A stretch of 64,000 bases of DNA from JAIOQJ01 sp963718635 (GCA_963718635.1 OY970367.1:2914001-2978000), one strand, 5' to 3'; numbered from the stretch's first letter, positions 35,523 through 45,907 are shown. A program made the numbers and translations. Notes: generated from the sequence alone by a model not told the origin.

Positions 35523-36860
35523 TCACGCTAGTTCCTCCAGCGTCCTCCTAACAGCCGCAACCGTTTTGTCAACGTCCGCTTCCGTATGCGCGGCCATAAG
35601 CCAGCCGCCCAAGCCGGGCATGTCGACCCCGTTCAACAACATACCTCTACGAAATGCATTGATGAGATCGGGGCTGCGTGGTCCATCGAGTTTGTTCAAA
35701 TCACCGCCGTACGGGACTAGGCCGTCGTTGTCGGTGGTTGCCTGGCTCGGGCGCGGGCCATGATAGTCCGGCAGCAGCCGAAACATCGAGAAATCGATGT
35801 AGGCGATCCAAGGCCAATTACGCTCGGTAAAGAGGCGATTCAGGCGATTACGCAGCAGCAGCCCGGTGGCATTCGCTTTTCGGCCAGGTTCACCGGTCGC
35901 GATCTGTCGCAGCGTCGCTATGCCTGCTGCGGCCGAAAGCGGGTTGGCGTTATAGGTGCCGGGATGTTTCATCTTCGGCTTGCCAGCTCTCACGGAGATT
36001 TGATCGAGGAGATCGGCCCTGCCTGCGACGGCGCCGCCTGGCAGGCCGCCGGCTACAATCTTCGCCAACGTCGTCAGATCGGGCTTGATGCCGTAGTATT
36101 CTTGAGCGCCCCCCGGCGCTACGCGAAAGCCGGTTATCACTTCGTCGAAAATCAACATCTGCCCATGTCTGGTAGTCAGTTCACGCAGCGCTCGCAGGAA
36201 TTCGCCTCGAATGGGAACCGCGCCCCAATGGCCGCCGGTCGGCTCCAAGATTACTGCTCCGATTTGCTGATCGTCGGCAAGGGTGCGCTCGAGTGCCGGC
36301 AGATCGTTTGGCGGAATAACGATTGTCTCTACTTCGTCGGGAATGCCTGGCACTCGAAGAGTGTCATAGGGCGCGTAGGCGGCCGGCATCACCGCATCGT
36401 GCCATCCATGAAAGTGGCCGGCAAATTTCAGTAGCTTAGGCCGGCCGGTGTAGATCCGCGTCAGTCGAATCGCCATCAGCGTCGCTTCCGTGCCGGAGCC
36501 AACAAAGCGGACTTTCTCGGCAGAGGGCACGAGCTGCTGTACCAGCCTTCCCCACTCGATTTCACCTTCATGGCAGCCCCCGGCGTGCGTCGATTTCGCC
36601 GCTTGTGCCTGCACCGCTGCGACGATATCGGGATGCGAATGCCCGAGCAACATGGAGCCGTGGCCCGCCCAATAGTCGATGAACTGATGACCGTCCACAT
36701 CCCACTTTTGTGCGCCGAGCTGGCGATCGATGTAAAGCGGAAAGGGATGCATGAGGCGCATGTCGTGCGTCACGCCGTCGGGAAAAATGTCACAGGCTTG
36801 CCCATAGCACTCGAGGGAGCCGGGAAATTCACGAGCGTAAAATTCCAGTGTCGTTGGCAT
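35523..36860 (-). CDS. Class III aminotransferase, glutamate-1-semialdehyde aminomutase-like
   Basis: 445 residues. PLP-fold motifs: VGSGTEATLMAIRLTRIYTG, FAGHFHGWHD, ILEPTGGHWG, LIFDEVITGFRV and the lysine loop LAKIVAGGLPGGAVAG, then GTYNANPLSAAAG. The GSA-aminomutase subfamily fits. It is not beside other haem genes, so amino transfer to another carbonyl is possible. It faces the aldehyde dehydrogenase; the pair could act on one amino aldehyde, but this is a guess. Confidence 0.88.
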   Translation of the reverse strand: MPTTLEFYAREFPGSLECYGQACDIFPDGVTHDMRLMHPFPLYIDRQLGAQKWDVDGHQFIDYWAGHGSMLLGHSHPDIVAAVQAQAAKSTHAGGCHEGEIEWGRLVQQLVPSAEKVRFVGSGTEATLMAIRLTRIYTGRPKLLKFAGHFHGWHDAVMPAAYAPYDTLRVPGIPDEVETIVIPPNDLPALERTLADDQQIGAVILEPTGGHWGAVPIRGEFLRALRELTTRHGQMLIFDEVITGFRVAPGGAQEYYGIKPDLTTLAKIVAGGLPGGAVAGRADLLDQISVRAGKPKMKHPGTYNANPLSAAAGIATLRQIATGEPGRKANATGLLLRNRLNRLFTERNWPWIAYIDFSMFRLLPDYHGPRPSQATTDNDGLVPYGGDLNKLDGPRSPDLINAFRRGMLLNGVDMPGLGGWLMAAHTEADVDKTVAAVRRTLEELA

Positions 36861-36985
36861 CGATGCGTTCTCGGCAATGGAGAGCGAGCAGTCATTGAAC
36901 TTAAAGATACTTATGTCGTGCTAGAAGTGCGACGGACAAAACTCCGTCGCTTGCGCGTCCCGCTAACAAGAAGTCGTTGCGCCAT

Positions 36986-38519
36986 TTAGGGCGCAGATGC
37001 CTCAAATAGAGTCGCATCCACTCCGTGGAAGTGCCGTTCTTCCCGCTTGCGCCATCCGGCAGCCTCGATACGTTCAATAATTTGATTTACCGTTAAATTG
37101 TCGATGATGCATTCGCGCGGGGCGACCATCCAGAATCGTCCGCCATCCGCCAATGGAATTTCTTGCCAGCCCGTATATGAGTCGGCGAGGCAGCGTTTGC
37201 CGTAGTAGATTCGGTATGTCTTTAGATCAAAGTGCCAAAAGGCGTCGCCTTCGCGACGGTGTTGGAACGCCCATTCATAAGCGCCCGGAAATCTCCAACG
37301 GACTCGACGTGCTGCGTGGCGCGATAGGTGCGAATTGAGTCGGGGATCAGCAGGGCAAGCAACACGAGAACAGGCAGCCAGCGCGCTTTCGAGGCACGCG
37401 CTGATAAGCGAAATCAAAAGCTGCGGCCATAATCAGCCAAAGGAGTGGCGCCATGAAAAAGGCGACGCGTCCTTCCAAGGGGTACTTGCGTAAACCGCTG
37501 GCAACGAACGCTGAGCCGATCAAACCCGCGGCCATCCAAAGGAATTGGGGAGAGTGCCGGGCTAAAGCCCAAATGCCAAATGGAGCTGCCAGAAGAAACG
37601 GAATCCCCATGCTTGTGGTCGCATAATCGACTATTCCACGCAGTCTGCCAAATGGCCATAAAACCGCCCGGCTGGGCGAAGAAAAGTCCCAGAAATAGTT
37701 GTTCCACCATGCCGCCAACTCATTTGAGTGTTGATGCCGGCCAACAAGATTCCAAAACGCCAGGCAAGAACAAACTCCAATTAGGCCATAAACGAGCAGC
37801 CCCGAAATCAAAAGGGGATTGCGCAAGCGTTTGGCCTCGACAATCCAGGCGATTCCGACTCCGAACAATGCAAACACGGCTGGAAACGACGCCCACGGAC
37901 CAAGCATCGCTAAGGAGATCATCGCCGCCATTCGCAATCGCGAAGGATCATTTCGCAGCAGCCGGCCGCCTGCGTACAAGATAAGAATGGTCCACATGGC
38001 ATCGAGCGTATAGGGCTTCACTTCATTGGCGAGTTCCAATCCGTGCATTGAGAAGCCGGCCAGCATGACAAGCACGAGGCTGGCCGTTCGAGAGATATAT
38101 TGTCTTGCCCAAACCCAGCATAGACAGGTCGTCAGGATGCCGCCGACGAAAGCCGGAAATCGCATGCTCAGTTCGGTGCAGCCGAAGGTGTCGTATAGCG
38201 CGCGCAGCATCCAAAGGAACAACGGAGGCGCTGCTTGCTGCCCGTCCAAAGGCCCTAATAAATCGACAAAGCCTCGATTGATGATGTTGGTCATCAACGC
38301 ACTTTCATCGAACCAGAAAGAAGGTGTTGCCAGATAGTGATAGAAGTGCAACGCCGTCGTTGCGATGAACAGTGCGGCGAGCGACCAGTCCAGCCCCGAA
38401 GACGATCGGTGCTTCGCGGACGATTCCAGCCGGCGGCTCGGCAGAAGTAGCTTGCCTGTATTTTCAAGGCTGGTAGAAATGCCTTCCATGCCGATCTCCA
38501 TTTGCTGCCGTCCGAACAA
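36986..38519 (-). CDS. GT39-type membrane glycosyltransferase, two frameshifts near 3' end
   Basis: The main frame (37347-38519) has about eight membrane segments and the first-loop motif FWFDESALMTNI (the D-E pair of GT-C enzymes) and ELANEVKPYTLDAMW. It then continues in a second frame (WLPVLVLLALLIPDSIRTYR then ATQHVESVGDF) after a shift near 37385, and in a third after a shift near 37290 (GAYEWAFQHRREGDAFWHFD then LKTYRIYYGKRCL). It ends at 36986. Such enzymes move a sugar from a polyprenyl carrier. The double shift could be real or an assembly fault. ATGs at 38501 and 38489 are alternative starts. Confidence 0.75.
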
Positions 38520-38949
38520 GTCTATCGATGTATAGCAAACGGCAGAGACTTGAACGTGCTGCCATAGCCGATTCCTTCGGAACCCGTCAATATCGCCCTG
38601 ATGTCTCGCATTGAACGAAGCTCGCCTCTTGTTAGCCGAACGCGCCAGCGGTGGCGGATGCGACGAAGTCGCCCTCGGTATGGATATTTAAACTCCGTTG
38701 CTTGCGCATTCGGATAACAAGTCGAATTTCAAACGCCTATTAGCCCGGCGGTTAGAGTTAACCTGCGTAAGTTGTATCGAGTCGGATGGTAACGATTATG
38801 GCTACTTTGTCATTTTGATGCCTTATTACGACATTGCCGCTTAATCGGGCAACCGAAGATAAGGGAGAACCTTGAGCTTCTTAGCCGCTACGCAACGGCT
38901 TTGCGCAGCGGAGCGTTTCGAGCTCGACCGAGCATTAGGAAATCAAGTC
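38520..38949. other. Gene-free stretch with repeat pieces
   Basis: Holds a family 3 fragment (TTGTTAGCCGAACGCGCCAG at about 38632) and, at 38882-38925, the left half of a family 2 hairpin (TTAGCCGCTACGCAACGGCT). Promoter of the porin gene must be here; no clear box seen. Confidence 0.6.
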
Positions 38950-40653
38950 GTGATCCATTCGAATAGCAACAGGTTTTATGCAATCGCGGTGTGCGTTTTG
39001 CTCGTGGCTTTCTCGTTCGATCTGCGTGCTGAAGAAGCGCCGGCCGTCGAACCTGCGCAGGTGGCCGAGGCAGCAGCCGATTCTCCAACGCCCACCCAGC
39101 CTGCGACTACAGAGCGCACATGGTCCGGCGCGCCGAGCAAGCCTGCCTCGGCCAAGACTTTCTGGGAAAAGGTTCCGCCGATCACTCCCTACCCGCGGGC
39201 AGGCAACTTCGCCATTGCTCCGTCCGGGCCCGGCGTTTACACCATTTTGGATCTGCTTCAGGGGCGTGAAAGACCCGATCGTCCGAAGACGCCTTACTTG
39301 CAATGGGGCCAGAATCCAAACCCGTTTTACAACATCGATTTCCGCTACATCGACGATCCGAAATATGTCTCAACCGACTATGCCGACCCGATCAAGCGCA
39401 TCCATATCGGCGACGATTGGCTCTTCTCGACAGGTGGCGAAGTCCGCAACCGGTATGCGACGATTCAAAATGCCGCGCTGAATAACCGAAAAGGTTCGGC
39501 AGGAGCCGACGATTCGTTCAACCTCTTCCGCACGCGCATCTACGGGGATGCCTGGTACCTCGATCAGTTTCGGCTCTATGCCGAGTTCATCAGCGCTGAT
39601 TCATCGCGGCAAGCAGTTCCGTATGCCTCGACCGACGTAGCCCGCGCGGATTTTCTCGATCTCTTCATTGAAGCGAAAATCCTTTCGATCGACGACACCG
39701 GCGCTTATGCCCGCATAGGCCGGCAGGAATTGCTCTTTGGCTCGCAACGGTTAATCTCGCCTTCCGATTGGGCGAACGTGCGCCGGACCTTCCAGGGCGT
39801 ACGCGGCATGTACCACAATGAAAAGATCGAAGAGGACTTCTTCGTCGTCAATCCCGTCGTTCCCGACCCGAGCAAGATTTCGAGCATCAACGATAAGCAA
39901 CTCTTTGCCGGCAATTACTTCAAATACCGCTTCGACAAAGACAATAGTTTGGACCTTTACTACTTATATTTGACCGACGACACGACGGGGGTAGCCAAAG
40001 GCACGGGCAAGAACGTCGGCGGCTATAATGTGAGCACTTACGGTGGCCGTCTAGTGGGCCAACAGGATCAGTTCCTCTACGACTTTGAAGGGGCCATCCA
40101 AGGGGGCAGCTACGCCAATCAAAACACCCTGGCCGGCTTCTATGTTGCCGGCCTTGGTTATTGGTTCAAAAACACCTTCGCCACGCCCACGCTCTGGGCA
40201 TATTACGATTGGGCTTCCGGCGATCCACACCCTGGCGTGGGCGGCACGCATGAAACCTTCAACCCGCTCTTCCCGTTCGGCCACACCTATTTCGCGGGGC
40301 TCGATGCCATCGGCCGGCCGAACCTAAAAGACCTCCATTTCGAGTTAGCGGCTTTCCCTACTAACTGGATGCGCATCACGGGCGGCTATCACATTATGAC
40401 TCTCGACAGCGCCAAAGACGCCTTATACAGTTCGACTGGCAGCGTCGTCCGTCAGGATTTGACAGGCCGATCGGGGACCGGCGTCGGCGATGCCGTCAAC
40501 GGCGTCGTGCAATTTCACATCGACGATCATCAAATGATTCTGGTCAATTACGCTCACCTGTTCGTCGGCGACTTTATTCGCGGCACCGGCGCCACCCCCG
40601 GAGCGAAGAAGGACCTGGACGCCTGGTGGTTTCAGTACACCTATAAATGGTGA
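38950..40653 (+). CDS. Alginate-export-type outer membrane porin
   Basis: About 567 residues from GTG 38950, which gives a signal peptide IHSNSNRFYAIAVCVLLVAF then SFDLRAEE. The reading frame also opens at 38872, but its first 26 residues translate a family 2 repeat, so that start is doubtful. The body is a beta-barrel of the alginate_exp type: IHIGDDWLFSTGGEVRNRYA, RTRIYGDAWYLDQFRLYAEF, GRQELLFGSQRLISPSDWAN, RTFQGVRGMY. It ends in aromatic WWFQYTYKW. Such porins pass polysaccharide or other anions; planctomycetes have many, so alginate is not certain. Confidence 0.85.
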   Translation: MIHSNSNRFYAIAVCVLLVAFSFDLRAEEAPAVEPAQVAEAAADSPTPTQPATTERTWSGAPSKPASAKTFWEKVPPITPYPRAGNFAIAPSGPGVYTILDLLQGRERPDRPKTPYLQWGQNPNPFYNIDFRYIDDPKYVSTDYADPIKRIHIGDDWLFSTGGEVRNRYATIQNAALNNRKGSAGADDSFNLFRTRIYGDAWYLDQFRLYAEFISADSSRQAVPYASTDVARADFLDLFIEAKILSIDDTGAYARIGRQELLFGSQRLISPSDWANVRRTFQGVRGMYHNEKIEEDFFVVNPVVPDPSKISSINDKQLFAGNYFKYRFDKDNSLDLYYLYLTDDTTGVAKGTGKNVGGYNVSTYGGRLVGQQDQFLYDFEGAIQGGSYANQNTLAGFYVAGLGYWFKNTFATPTLWAYYDWASGDPHPGVGGTHETFNPLFPFGHTYFAGLDAIGRPNLKDLHFELAAFPTNWMRITGGYHIMTLDSAKDALYSSTGSVVRQDLTGRSGTGVGDAVNGVVQFHIDDHQMILVNYAHLFVGDFIRGTGATPGAKKDLDAWWFQYTYKW

Positions 40654-40662
40654 GCGGAGGTA

Positions 40663-40745
40663 TTGTTAGCCGGACGCGCCGGCGCCGGCCCGAAGCGCGT
40701 CTCGTAGCTCATCAAAACGGCGTCGCTGGCGCATCCGGCTAACAA
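40663..40745. repeat. Family 3 palindrome
   Basis: TTGTTAGCCGGACGCGCCGG and CGCTGGCGCATCCGGCTAAC then AA pair imperfectly around a 40-nt loop. It starts 10 bases after the porin stop. Confidence 0.75.
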
Positions 40746-41028
40746 GATTCTGTCGCCGGCGCGTTTTGAAGTTGCGCTTTTGAGATCTTATCCGTTCAAA
40801 GAGAGATTATCGTTCTGTCAGTGTTGATGAAAGCCTTCGACGCAAAGCGTCAAACGAGAATAACGTTGCTCCGATTTCGCATTTCCCGTTTTGAAGCGCC
40901 CTAAGCTAGTTTAACCGCTGCGCCCGCCTATGAATCCGACAGCTTATGCAGTTCGGCACGCCGGAGAGGGCGCGCGCTGCGGCTGGTTGCAGCGGATTAT
41001 CTGCGGGACGCGATGCGAACGCGCAGTC

Positions 41029-41182
41029 GCTTCTGGAAATATTTCCAGAAGCGTAAACCCAATAAAATCGTGGGAAAAAGCAATGGAAAACAAAGCGTCG
41101 TTAGCCGCGACGCAGAGGCTTTGCGCAGCGGAGCGTTTTTTTGCCGGAAGCGCTCCGCTGCGCAAAGCCTCCGCGTCGCGGC
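41029..41182. repeat. Composite repeat: palindrome, GTGGGA motif and family 2 hairpin
   Basis: CTTCTGGAAATATTTCCAGA then AG is a perfect palindrome; AAAATCGTGGGAAAAAGC follows at about 41063; then the hairpin GTTAGCCGCGACGCAGAGGC onward from 41100. The hairpin is cut at 41182 by the group II intron and its last TAAC is at 43209. The rest of 40746-41028 shows only a family 1 fragment near 40945. Confidence 0.8.
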
Positions 41183-41712
41183 GTGCGCCGTGAGAAGGTA
41201 TGGTTTTTCAGTGGGTGAAAGTCCCACCCGGTAAGTTTAGTCGTTTTCCGACCGGTAGCAATCCAAGCGGCGGTGGAGGCAACGAAGCCGTCGGAGCCTT
41301 GGATGGAAAGGGTCATACAGTGACTCCGCGAGAGAGTGGGCCGTAATGTAACGTGAACGCCAGCAAGCTCCGAAAACGAGTGATGCAGGAGCCGACCCTG
41401 TGCCGCGAAGGGGAAGGCCGCCGGAAGCAACCACAGACTCCAGGTGCGGAGTTCAATCGCACCGAAAACGAATGGGTTGCTTCTCCTGCCGGAGTAAGGG
41501 CGACAGCACGCTCTCAAAGGAAGACCATGCAACACGGGAAGCCTGCTTGGTGATCGCGTGTGACGATCAACCGGAGACCCGCGAGGGAGAGGCCGGGCCA
41601 AGTCAGGTGGCGGAGGGGCTCGTAGTACCGTTGAAGCCGGGTAATGCCGGTGGAGGGAAGGGGCCTCAGTTCTTGTACGGTGTCGAAAGAAGCGACAGCC
41701 CGAGGGATTGAC

Positions 41713-43045
41713 ATGTTTCTACCAACCCCACCGGAAAAGGTTGAGAAGCTTCGGACGGCACTACACACGAAAGCGAAAGCTGAACCTGAGTTCCGCTTCT
41801 ATGCGCTGTACGACAAGATGTATCGGATGGACGTTCTGATGCACGCCTACGCTCGTTGCCGAGCGAACGACGGAGCAGCGGGGGTGGACGGTCAGACGTT
41901 CGAAGACATCACGACGTACGGTCCGGCGAAGTGGCTTGGGGAACTGGCGGAAGAGTTGAAGACGCGGACGTACAAGCCCCAGGCGGTTCGACGGGTATGG
42001 ATTCCGAAGGCCGATGGGAAACAACGACCGCTGGGCATACCGACGATACGGGACCGAGTGGCGCAGATGGCGGCAGTGTTGATACTCGAACCGATCTTCG
42101 AGGCGGACCTGCAGCCGGAGCAACACGCTTACCGGACGGGGATAGGCGCTCACGACGCTGTGAAAGCGGTGCAAGCGCTGTTGGACGATGGCTATACGGA
42201 GGTGGTTGACGCGGACTTGAGCGGCTACTTCGACAGCATTCCGCACGCCGAGCTGATGAAGTCGGTGTCGCGTCGGATCGTGGATCGACACGTGCTTCAC
42301 GTCATCAAACAATGGCTGGAAGCGGCGGTCGAGGAAACGGACGAGCGTGGGCGGAAGACGCGGACGACCCGCAACAAGGACGAGGGGAGGGGCACTCCGC
42401 AAGGAGGGGTCTTGTCTCCGCTGTTGGCGAATCTGTATATGCGTCGCTTCATTCTGGCCTGGAAGGTCCAAGGTCACCAAAGGCGTTTGGACGCTCGCAT
42501 CGTGAACTATGCGGACGACTTCGTGATCTGCACGCCGGGAGGCCTAGCCGACGAGGCGATGGTCGAGATGCGTGAGATCATGGGGAAGCTGCGGTTGACG
42601 GTCAACGAGAAGAAGACGCGGCGGTGTGTTCTGCCGGAAGAGACGTTCACGTTCTTAGGCTACACGTTCGGGCGGTGTTACTCGCGTAGGAACGGTCGTG
42701 CGTATATCAGCCCACGACCGTCGGATAAGAAGATCGGAGCCATGACCGCGAAGGTCAGCGAGATGACCCGAGGGCGAACGACGTGCCGGGAAACCGAAGA
42801 ACTTGTGGGAAGCCTGAACTCGGTCCTAAGAGGTTGGGCCAACTACTTTTGTTACGGTCCGGTAACGGAGGTCTATGCGACACTGATGGATCACGTGCCG
42901 CTGTAGGCTGCGTCGGTGGCTGGGCCGGAAGCATCGCGTGCGAGGTTCGAGTATCACTACGTACTCGCGACGATACCTGCACGAGGAGTTGGGACTGATC
43001 CAACTGGAAAACTTCCGCCCACGCCGGCTGTTTGCGAAGGTGTGA
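41713..43045 (+). CDS. ltrA: Group II intron reverse transcriptase/maturase, frameshift near the end
   Basis: From MFLPTPPEKVEKLRTALHTK. RT motifs: GAAGVDGQTFED, RRVWIPKADGKQRPLGIPTI, DADLSGYFDSIPHAELM, GTPQGGVLSPLLANLYM, NYADDFVI (catalytic YADD), FTFLGYTF. The maturase X region begins with GWANYF. At about 42898 the frame stops early; one base of shift gives RLRRWLGRKHRVRG then SSITTYSRRYLHEELGLIQL and an end at 43045, which is the usual tail. No endonuclease domain is seen. The shift may be real or an error. Confidence 0.88.
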
Positions 43046-43058
43046 GAGACAAGTCCGA

Positions 43059-43091
43059 GAGCCGGATGCGGGAAATCCGCCCGTCCGGTTC
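43059..43091 (+). ncRNA. Group II intron domain V
   Basis: A 33-nt hairpin starting GAGCCGG with the catalytic AGC triad and ending CCGGTTC, as in all group II introns. It folds by itself: GAGCCGGATGCG against CGCCCGTCCGGTTC. Confidence 0.8.
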
Positions 43092-43216
43092 GCCGAGCGG
43101 GGAGTGGAAACGGACGGACCGAAGCAGATGGGGCGTAGCGACAGTGTTCAGACCGGCTACGCTTGTTGTCCATCGGAACGTTCGCACCGCGCCACTCCTC
43201 GACTCTACTAACAAGA

Positions 43217-43408
43217 AGACCCTTCAGGAAATATTTCCTGAAGGGACTTTCCAATTAAATCGTGGGAACACGCGCGATGACTTTCAAAGTTCTGCAGCAC
43301 GAGGATCTCTACTTGCGCGTAGTTCAAACGCTCGACGCTCAATCGGCCGTCATTCTGACGGTCAACCTTCTGGAAATATTTCCAGAAGGCGAAACTCGAG
43401 AAAATTGT
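43217..43408. repeat. Two tandem copies of the GAAATATTTC palindrome unit
   Basis: CCCTTCAGGAAATATTTCCT then GAAGGG at 43219, with ATTAAATCGTGGGAACACGC after it; and CCTTCTGGAAATATTTCCAG then AAGG at 43368, with GAAAATTGTGGGAAAACG after it. They match the unit at 41029 and its relatives near 60013-60140. Confidence 0.8.
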
Positions 43409-43427
43409 GGGAAAACGTGAGATCAAT

Positions 43428-43500
43428 ATGGCGAGCCGAGCAGCGTAAGCTGCCGGGCAATGACAGAAGCCGACTGCTCACGCAGTTCGGCTCGCGTGAC
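43428..43500. repeat. Family 1 inverted pair
   Basis: GGCGAGCCGAGCAGCGTAAG then CTGCCGGG and the inverse CCGACTGCTCACGCAGTTCG then GCTCGC. Confidence 0.7.
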
Positions 43501-43560
43501 TAGTGCGCGGATCCATCCTAAATGTTCGGGTTCAGTGTTGCGGCTAATGTTGCCTTCTCG

Positions 43561-43790
43561 CCGGGCGGGACCGGAAGTCTGACGACTTCCGCTACGCAAG
43601 AAAGGGCAGCGTAGCGGAAGTCGTTAGACTTCCGAGGTTGAGCCTAATTCCAGGCGGGACCGGAAGGCTTTGGTTTCGCTAGAATCGGCTGGCGCACCCA
43701 TCGCGATAAAAGCGCGATTTCAAAACTGGCGCATCTGGCTAACAAAATTCGGTCGCTGGCGCGTCAGGCTTACAAAGCCTAGCCGGTTTT
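43561..43790. repeat. GACCGGAAGTCTGACGACTT palindrome and family 3 pieces
   Basis: CGGAAGTCTGACGACTTCCG then CTACGC at 43572 faces GCGTAGCGGAAGTCGTTAGA then CTTCCG at 43608. A family 3 piece with GGCTGGCGCA and CGCATCTGGCTAACAA follows at 43688-43780. No gene is seen between 43209 and 43888. Confidence 0.65.
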
Positions 43791-43888
43791 GTCGAACCTG
43801 CCGTTTGTGCGGAAAGTCCCAGGAGGGATGAGGAGAGAGTCCTGGCAAACTCTGCGGTCAACGGAGAAACGTAGAGTATCATTGCGAT

Positions 43889-44776
43889 ATGACTGCCTTC
43901 CCGCGTCCGCTGCGCATTGCTTTGACAGCGGACCTACATTATGGAACTCGGCATACGGCCGGCAATCAAGCCACGCTCGAACTGGCTGCGCACTTATACG
44001 AACATCAACCAGACGTTCTGATCTTGGGTGGAGACATCGGCGCCGGCGACGACTTTGCCCGCTGTCTCGATCTCTTCACTCATCTCTCTTGTTTGAAAGC
44101 GCTAACGCCCGGCAACCACGATATCTGGGTCACGTCGAACGATCCGCGCGGCGATTCGCTGCAAGTCTACCAGCAGGTGTTGCCGCATCTGGCGCACGAA
44201 CGGGGCTTCCACTACCTCGATCACGCCCCTCTGTTGCTTCCGGAGTATGGCTTAGCGATCGCGGGTTCGATCAACTGGTACGACTACACCTGGGCCATCG
44301 ACGAGCTTAGACAAACGACGCCCGATTGGGCGGAGCGCCTGCGCACTAAGCGATTTCAACGTGGCCGGCACAACGACGCCAATTACGTCCGTTGGCCGTA
44401 TACCGATACCGCTTTCACCAGTGAAGTCGTCGATAGGCTGACTCGGCAACTCGACGAAGCTCTTTCGCAGATGGATCGGGCATTGGTGGTGACGCATCAC
44501 CCGACCTTTCGCGAGATCAACTTTCCCGCGCCGGAGCCGATTCAGTTGGACGACCTGCTCTGGCGCGCCTTCGCCGGCAACACAATGCTCGAAGAAGCCC
44601 TGACGAAACGTGCTGACCGAATCCCCTTCGCCTTCTGCGGCCATACGCATTATGCGCGCGAAGGCTGCCGGGCCGGCATCCGCGGTGTCAACATCGGCGG
44701 CGATTATCACTTCAAGCGCCTCATCTGGCTCGAATGGCCCAGCGGCCGCATGCAAACGATGCAATTCGGGGGGTAA
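43889..44776 (+). CDS. Calcineurin-like metallophosphoesterase
   Basis: 295 residues with the five metal motifs: TADLHYGTRH, LGGDIGAGDD, TPGNHDIW, VVTHHPTF and GHTHYARE. No signal peptide or leader. Members hydrolyse phosphoesters of nucleotides, nucleic acids or proteins; the substrate is not evident. It is alone on its strand between repeats and an unknown membrane gene. Confidence 0.92.
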   Translation: MTAFPRPLRIALTADLHYGTRHTAGNQATLELAAHLYEHQPDVLILGGDIGAGDDFARCLDLFTHLSCLKALTPGNHDIWVTSNDPRGDSLQVYQQVLPHLAHERGFHYLDHAPLLLPEYGLAIAGSINWYDYTWAIDELRQTTPDWAERLRTKRFQRGRHNDANYVRWPYTDTAFTSEVVDRLTRQLDEALSQMDRALVVTHHPTFREINFPAPEPIQLDDLLWRAFAGNTMLEEALTKRADRIPFAFCGHTHYAREGCRAGIRGVNIGGDYHFKRLIWLEWPSGRMQTMQFGG

Positions 44777-44971
44777 AGTTCTTCGCACGTCGGAGCCGCG
44801 AACGTCAGGGAGTGGTCAGCGAAAAGCTCCCCCGCGATCTCGGCTCTGAAAGGCAAAGCGCTTCCGAACGGCTGCGGCCATCTCCCAACAACTCGCGATA
44901 CCGAAAACTGATGCATCCATAAGATCAACTTCGCGTGCCGATGCGGTTTCTGGAGTCCCGAGAGGTCTTCT

Positions 44972-45907
44972 ATGCGCTTTCTCTGTCCGAGTTGTTTGAA
45001 GTCCGTGGAATTTGCCGATACGGAGGCAGGCAAGACGGTGGCCTGTTCTCATTGCGGGCATTCGTTCACCGCGCCGCAGATGTATGCCGCCCCAACCCCA
45101 GAACCTGTGCCCGTTTCGCCAAGCCTGTTGCCCGCGCCGACACCGGAGCCGGCCCCCGCGCCGAAGCTGGAGGAGCCAGTTGTTGTTGCCTCCTCGACGC
45201 CCAGTCTGCCGGGATTGGGCGGCTACCATCGTGTTCACTCGCTGCCACTGAACCGCCGTGTCTGCGAGTGTCTCGTCCTGGCGTCTTTGACTCTGATATT
45301 TTTTCTTACCTTCTTTAAGTGGGATGGCCTTTATCCGGCCGGCTATGCGGCCTACACGCAGAACGCTTGGCAATCGCTCTTTGCCAGCATGAGCGTTGAC
45401 CCGGTGAGCGAAATGGAGCTCAAACTTGAACCACTCTTGAACGAACGACTGCGGCCAACGATGTTGTTGTTGCTCTATCTGTTTCTAGTGATTGCCGCTG
45501 TGGCGCTGATATGGGCTGAAACCGTAGTGAAAGCGTTCCACCTAAAGCTACCGGTTGTCGCGCAGCGATTCTGGAGCTATCGTCCGACGGCTATTTCCGT
45601 GTGTGCCGGGCTCAGTGTTTTGCTTTTGCTCATTCAAAGCGGCATGGGCTTCGGCCTGGAACGGGCGCTCGAGGACTCGGTCGAGGCATCTTTCAAGGAA
45701 CAGCGTGACGCCGCCAAGACTCCTGAGCAGACCCAACGGGTCGAGATGAAAATCGCCGAGGAGTCGGGCCGTTACCACTTGCGAACAACTAATGCGCTAC
45801 GGCTGACATTCATTTGTCACTTCCTGGCGTTGGCGGCCATCATCGGCGAAACAGTGCTGATTCATCGCGGCTCAAAAGTCCCGCCCCGCGTGGGAGTGAT
45901 GTGGTAG
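44972..45907 (+). CDS. Zinc-ribbon membrane protein of unknown role
   Basis: 311 residues. N-terminal zinc ribbon CPSC-x16-CSHC (C5, C8, C25, C28), then a proline/alanine-rich linker (about 45-80), then four membrane segments (about 101-119, 166-184, 205-225, 283-301) with a charged loop between the third and fourth. The layout, ribbon plus linker plus membrane part, is common in planctomycetes. No enzyme motif. Confidence 0.75.
   Translation: MRFLCPSCLKSVEFADTEAGKTVACSHCGHSFTAPQMYAAPTPEPVPVSPSLLPAPTPEPAPAPKLEEPVVVASSTPSLPGLGGYHRVHSLPLNRRVCECLVLASLTLIFFLTFFKWDGLYPAGYAAYTQNAWQSLFASMSVDPVSEMELKLEPLLNERLRPTMLLLLYLFLVIAAVALIWAETVVKAFHLKLPVVAQRFWSYRPTAISVCAGLSVLLLLIQSGMGFGLERALEDSVEASFKEQRDAAKTPEQTQRVEMKIAEESGRYHLRTTNALRLTFICHFLALAAIIGETVLIHRGSKVPPRVGVMW

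Larger units (their letters stand above)
41183..43208 (+). mobile_element. Group II intron with intron-encoded reverse transcriptase
   Basis: Begins GTGCGCC at 41183, carries a maturase-type RT (41715-43045), then domain V at 43059-43091 (GAGCCGGATGCGGGAAATCC ... CCGTCCGGTTC) and an extended domain VI closed by GAGTGG/CCACTC, ending CTAC at 43208. Removing these bases restores an unbroken family 2 hairpin (…CGCGGC|TAAC), which fixes the borders. It is 2,026 nt long. Class is not assigned. Confidence 0.85.

Noticed and set aside
38872..38949. Extra N-terminal domain of the porin
   Set aside because: The residues are a translated repeat, and a signal peptide follows.
41644..42906. Retron or DGR reverse transcriptase
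   Set aside because: Group II RT motifs, domain V/VI RNA and exact intron borders explain it; no template repeat or msr/msd-like RNA is seen.
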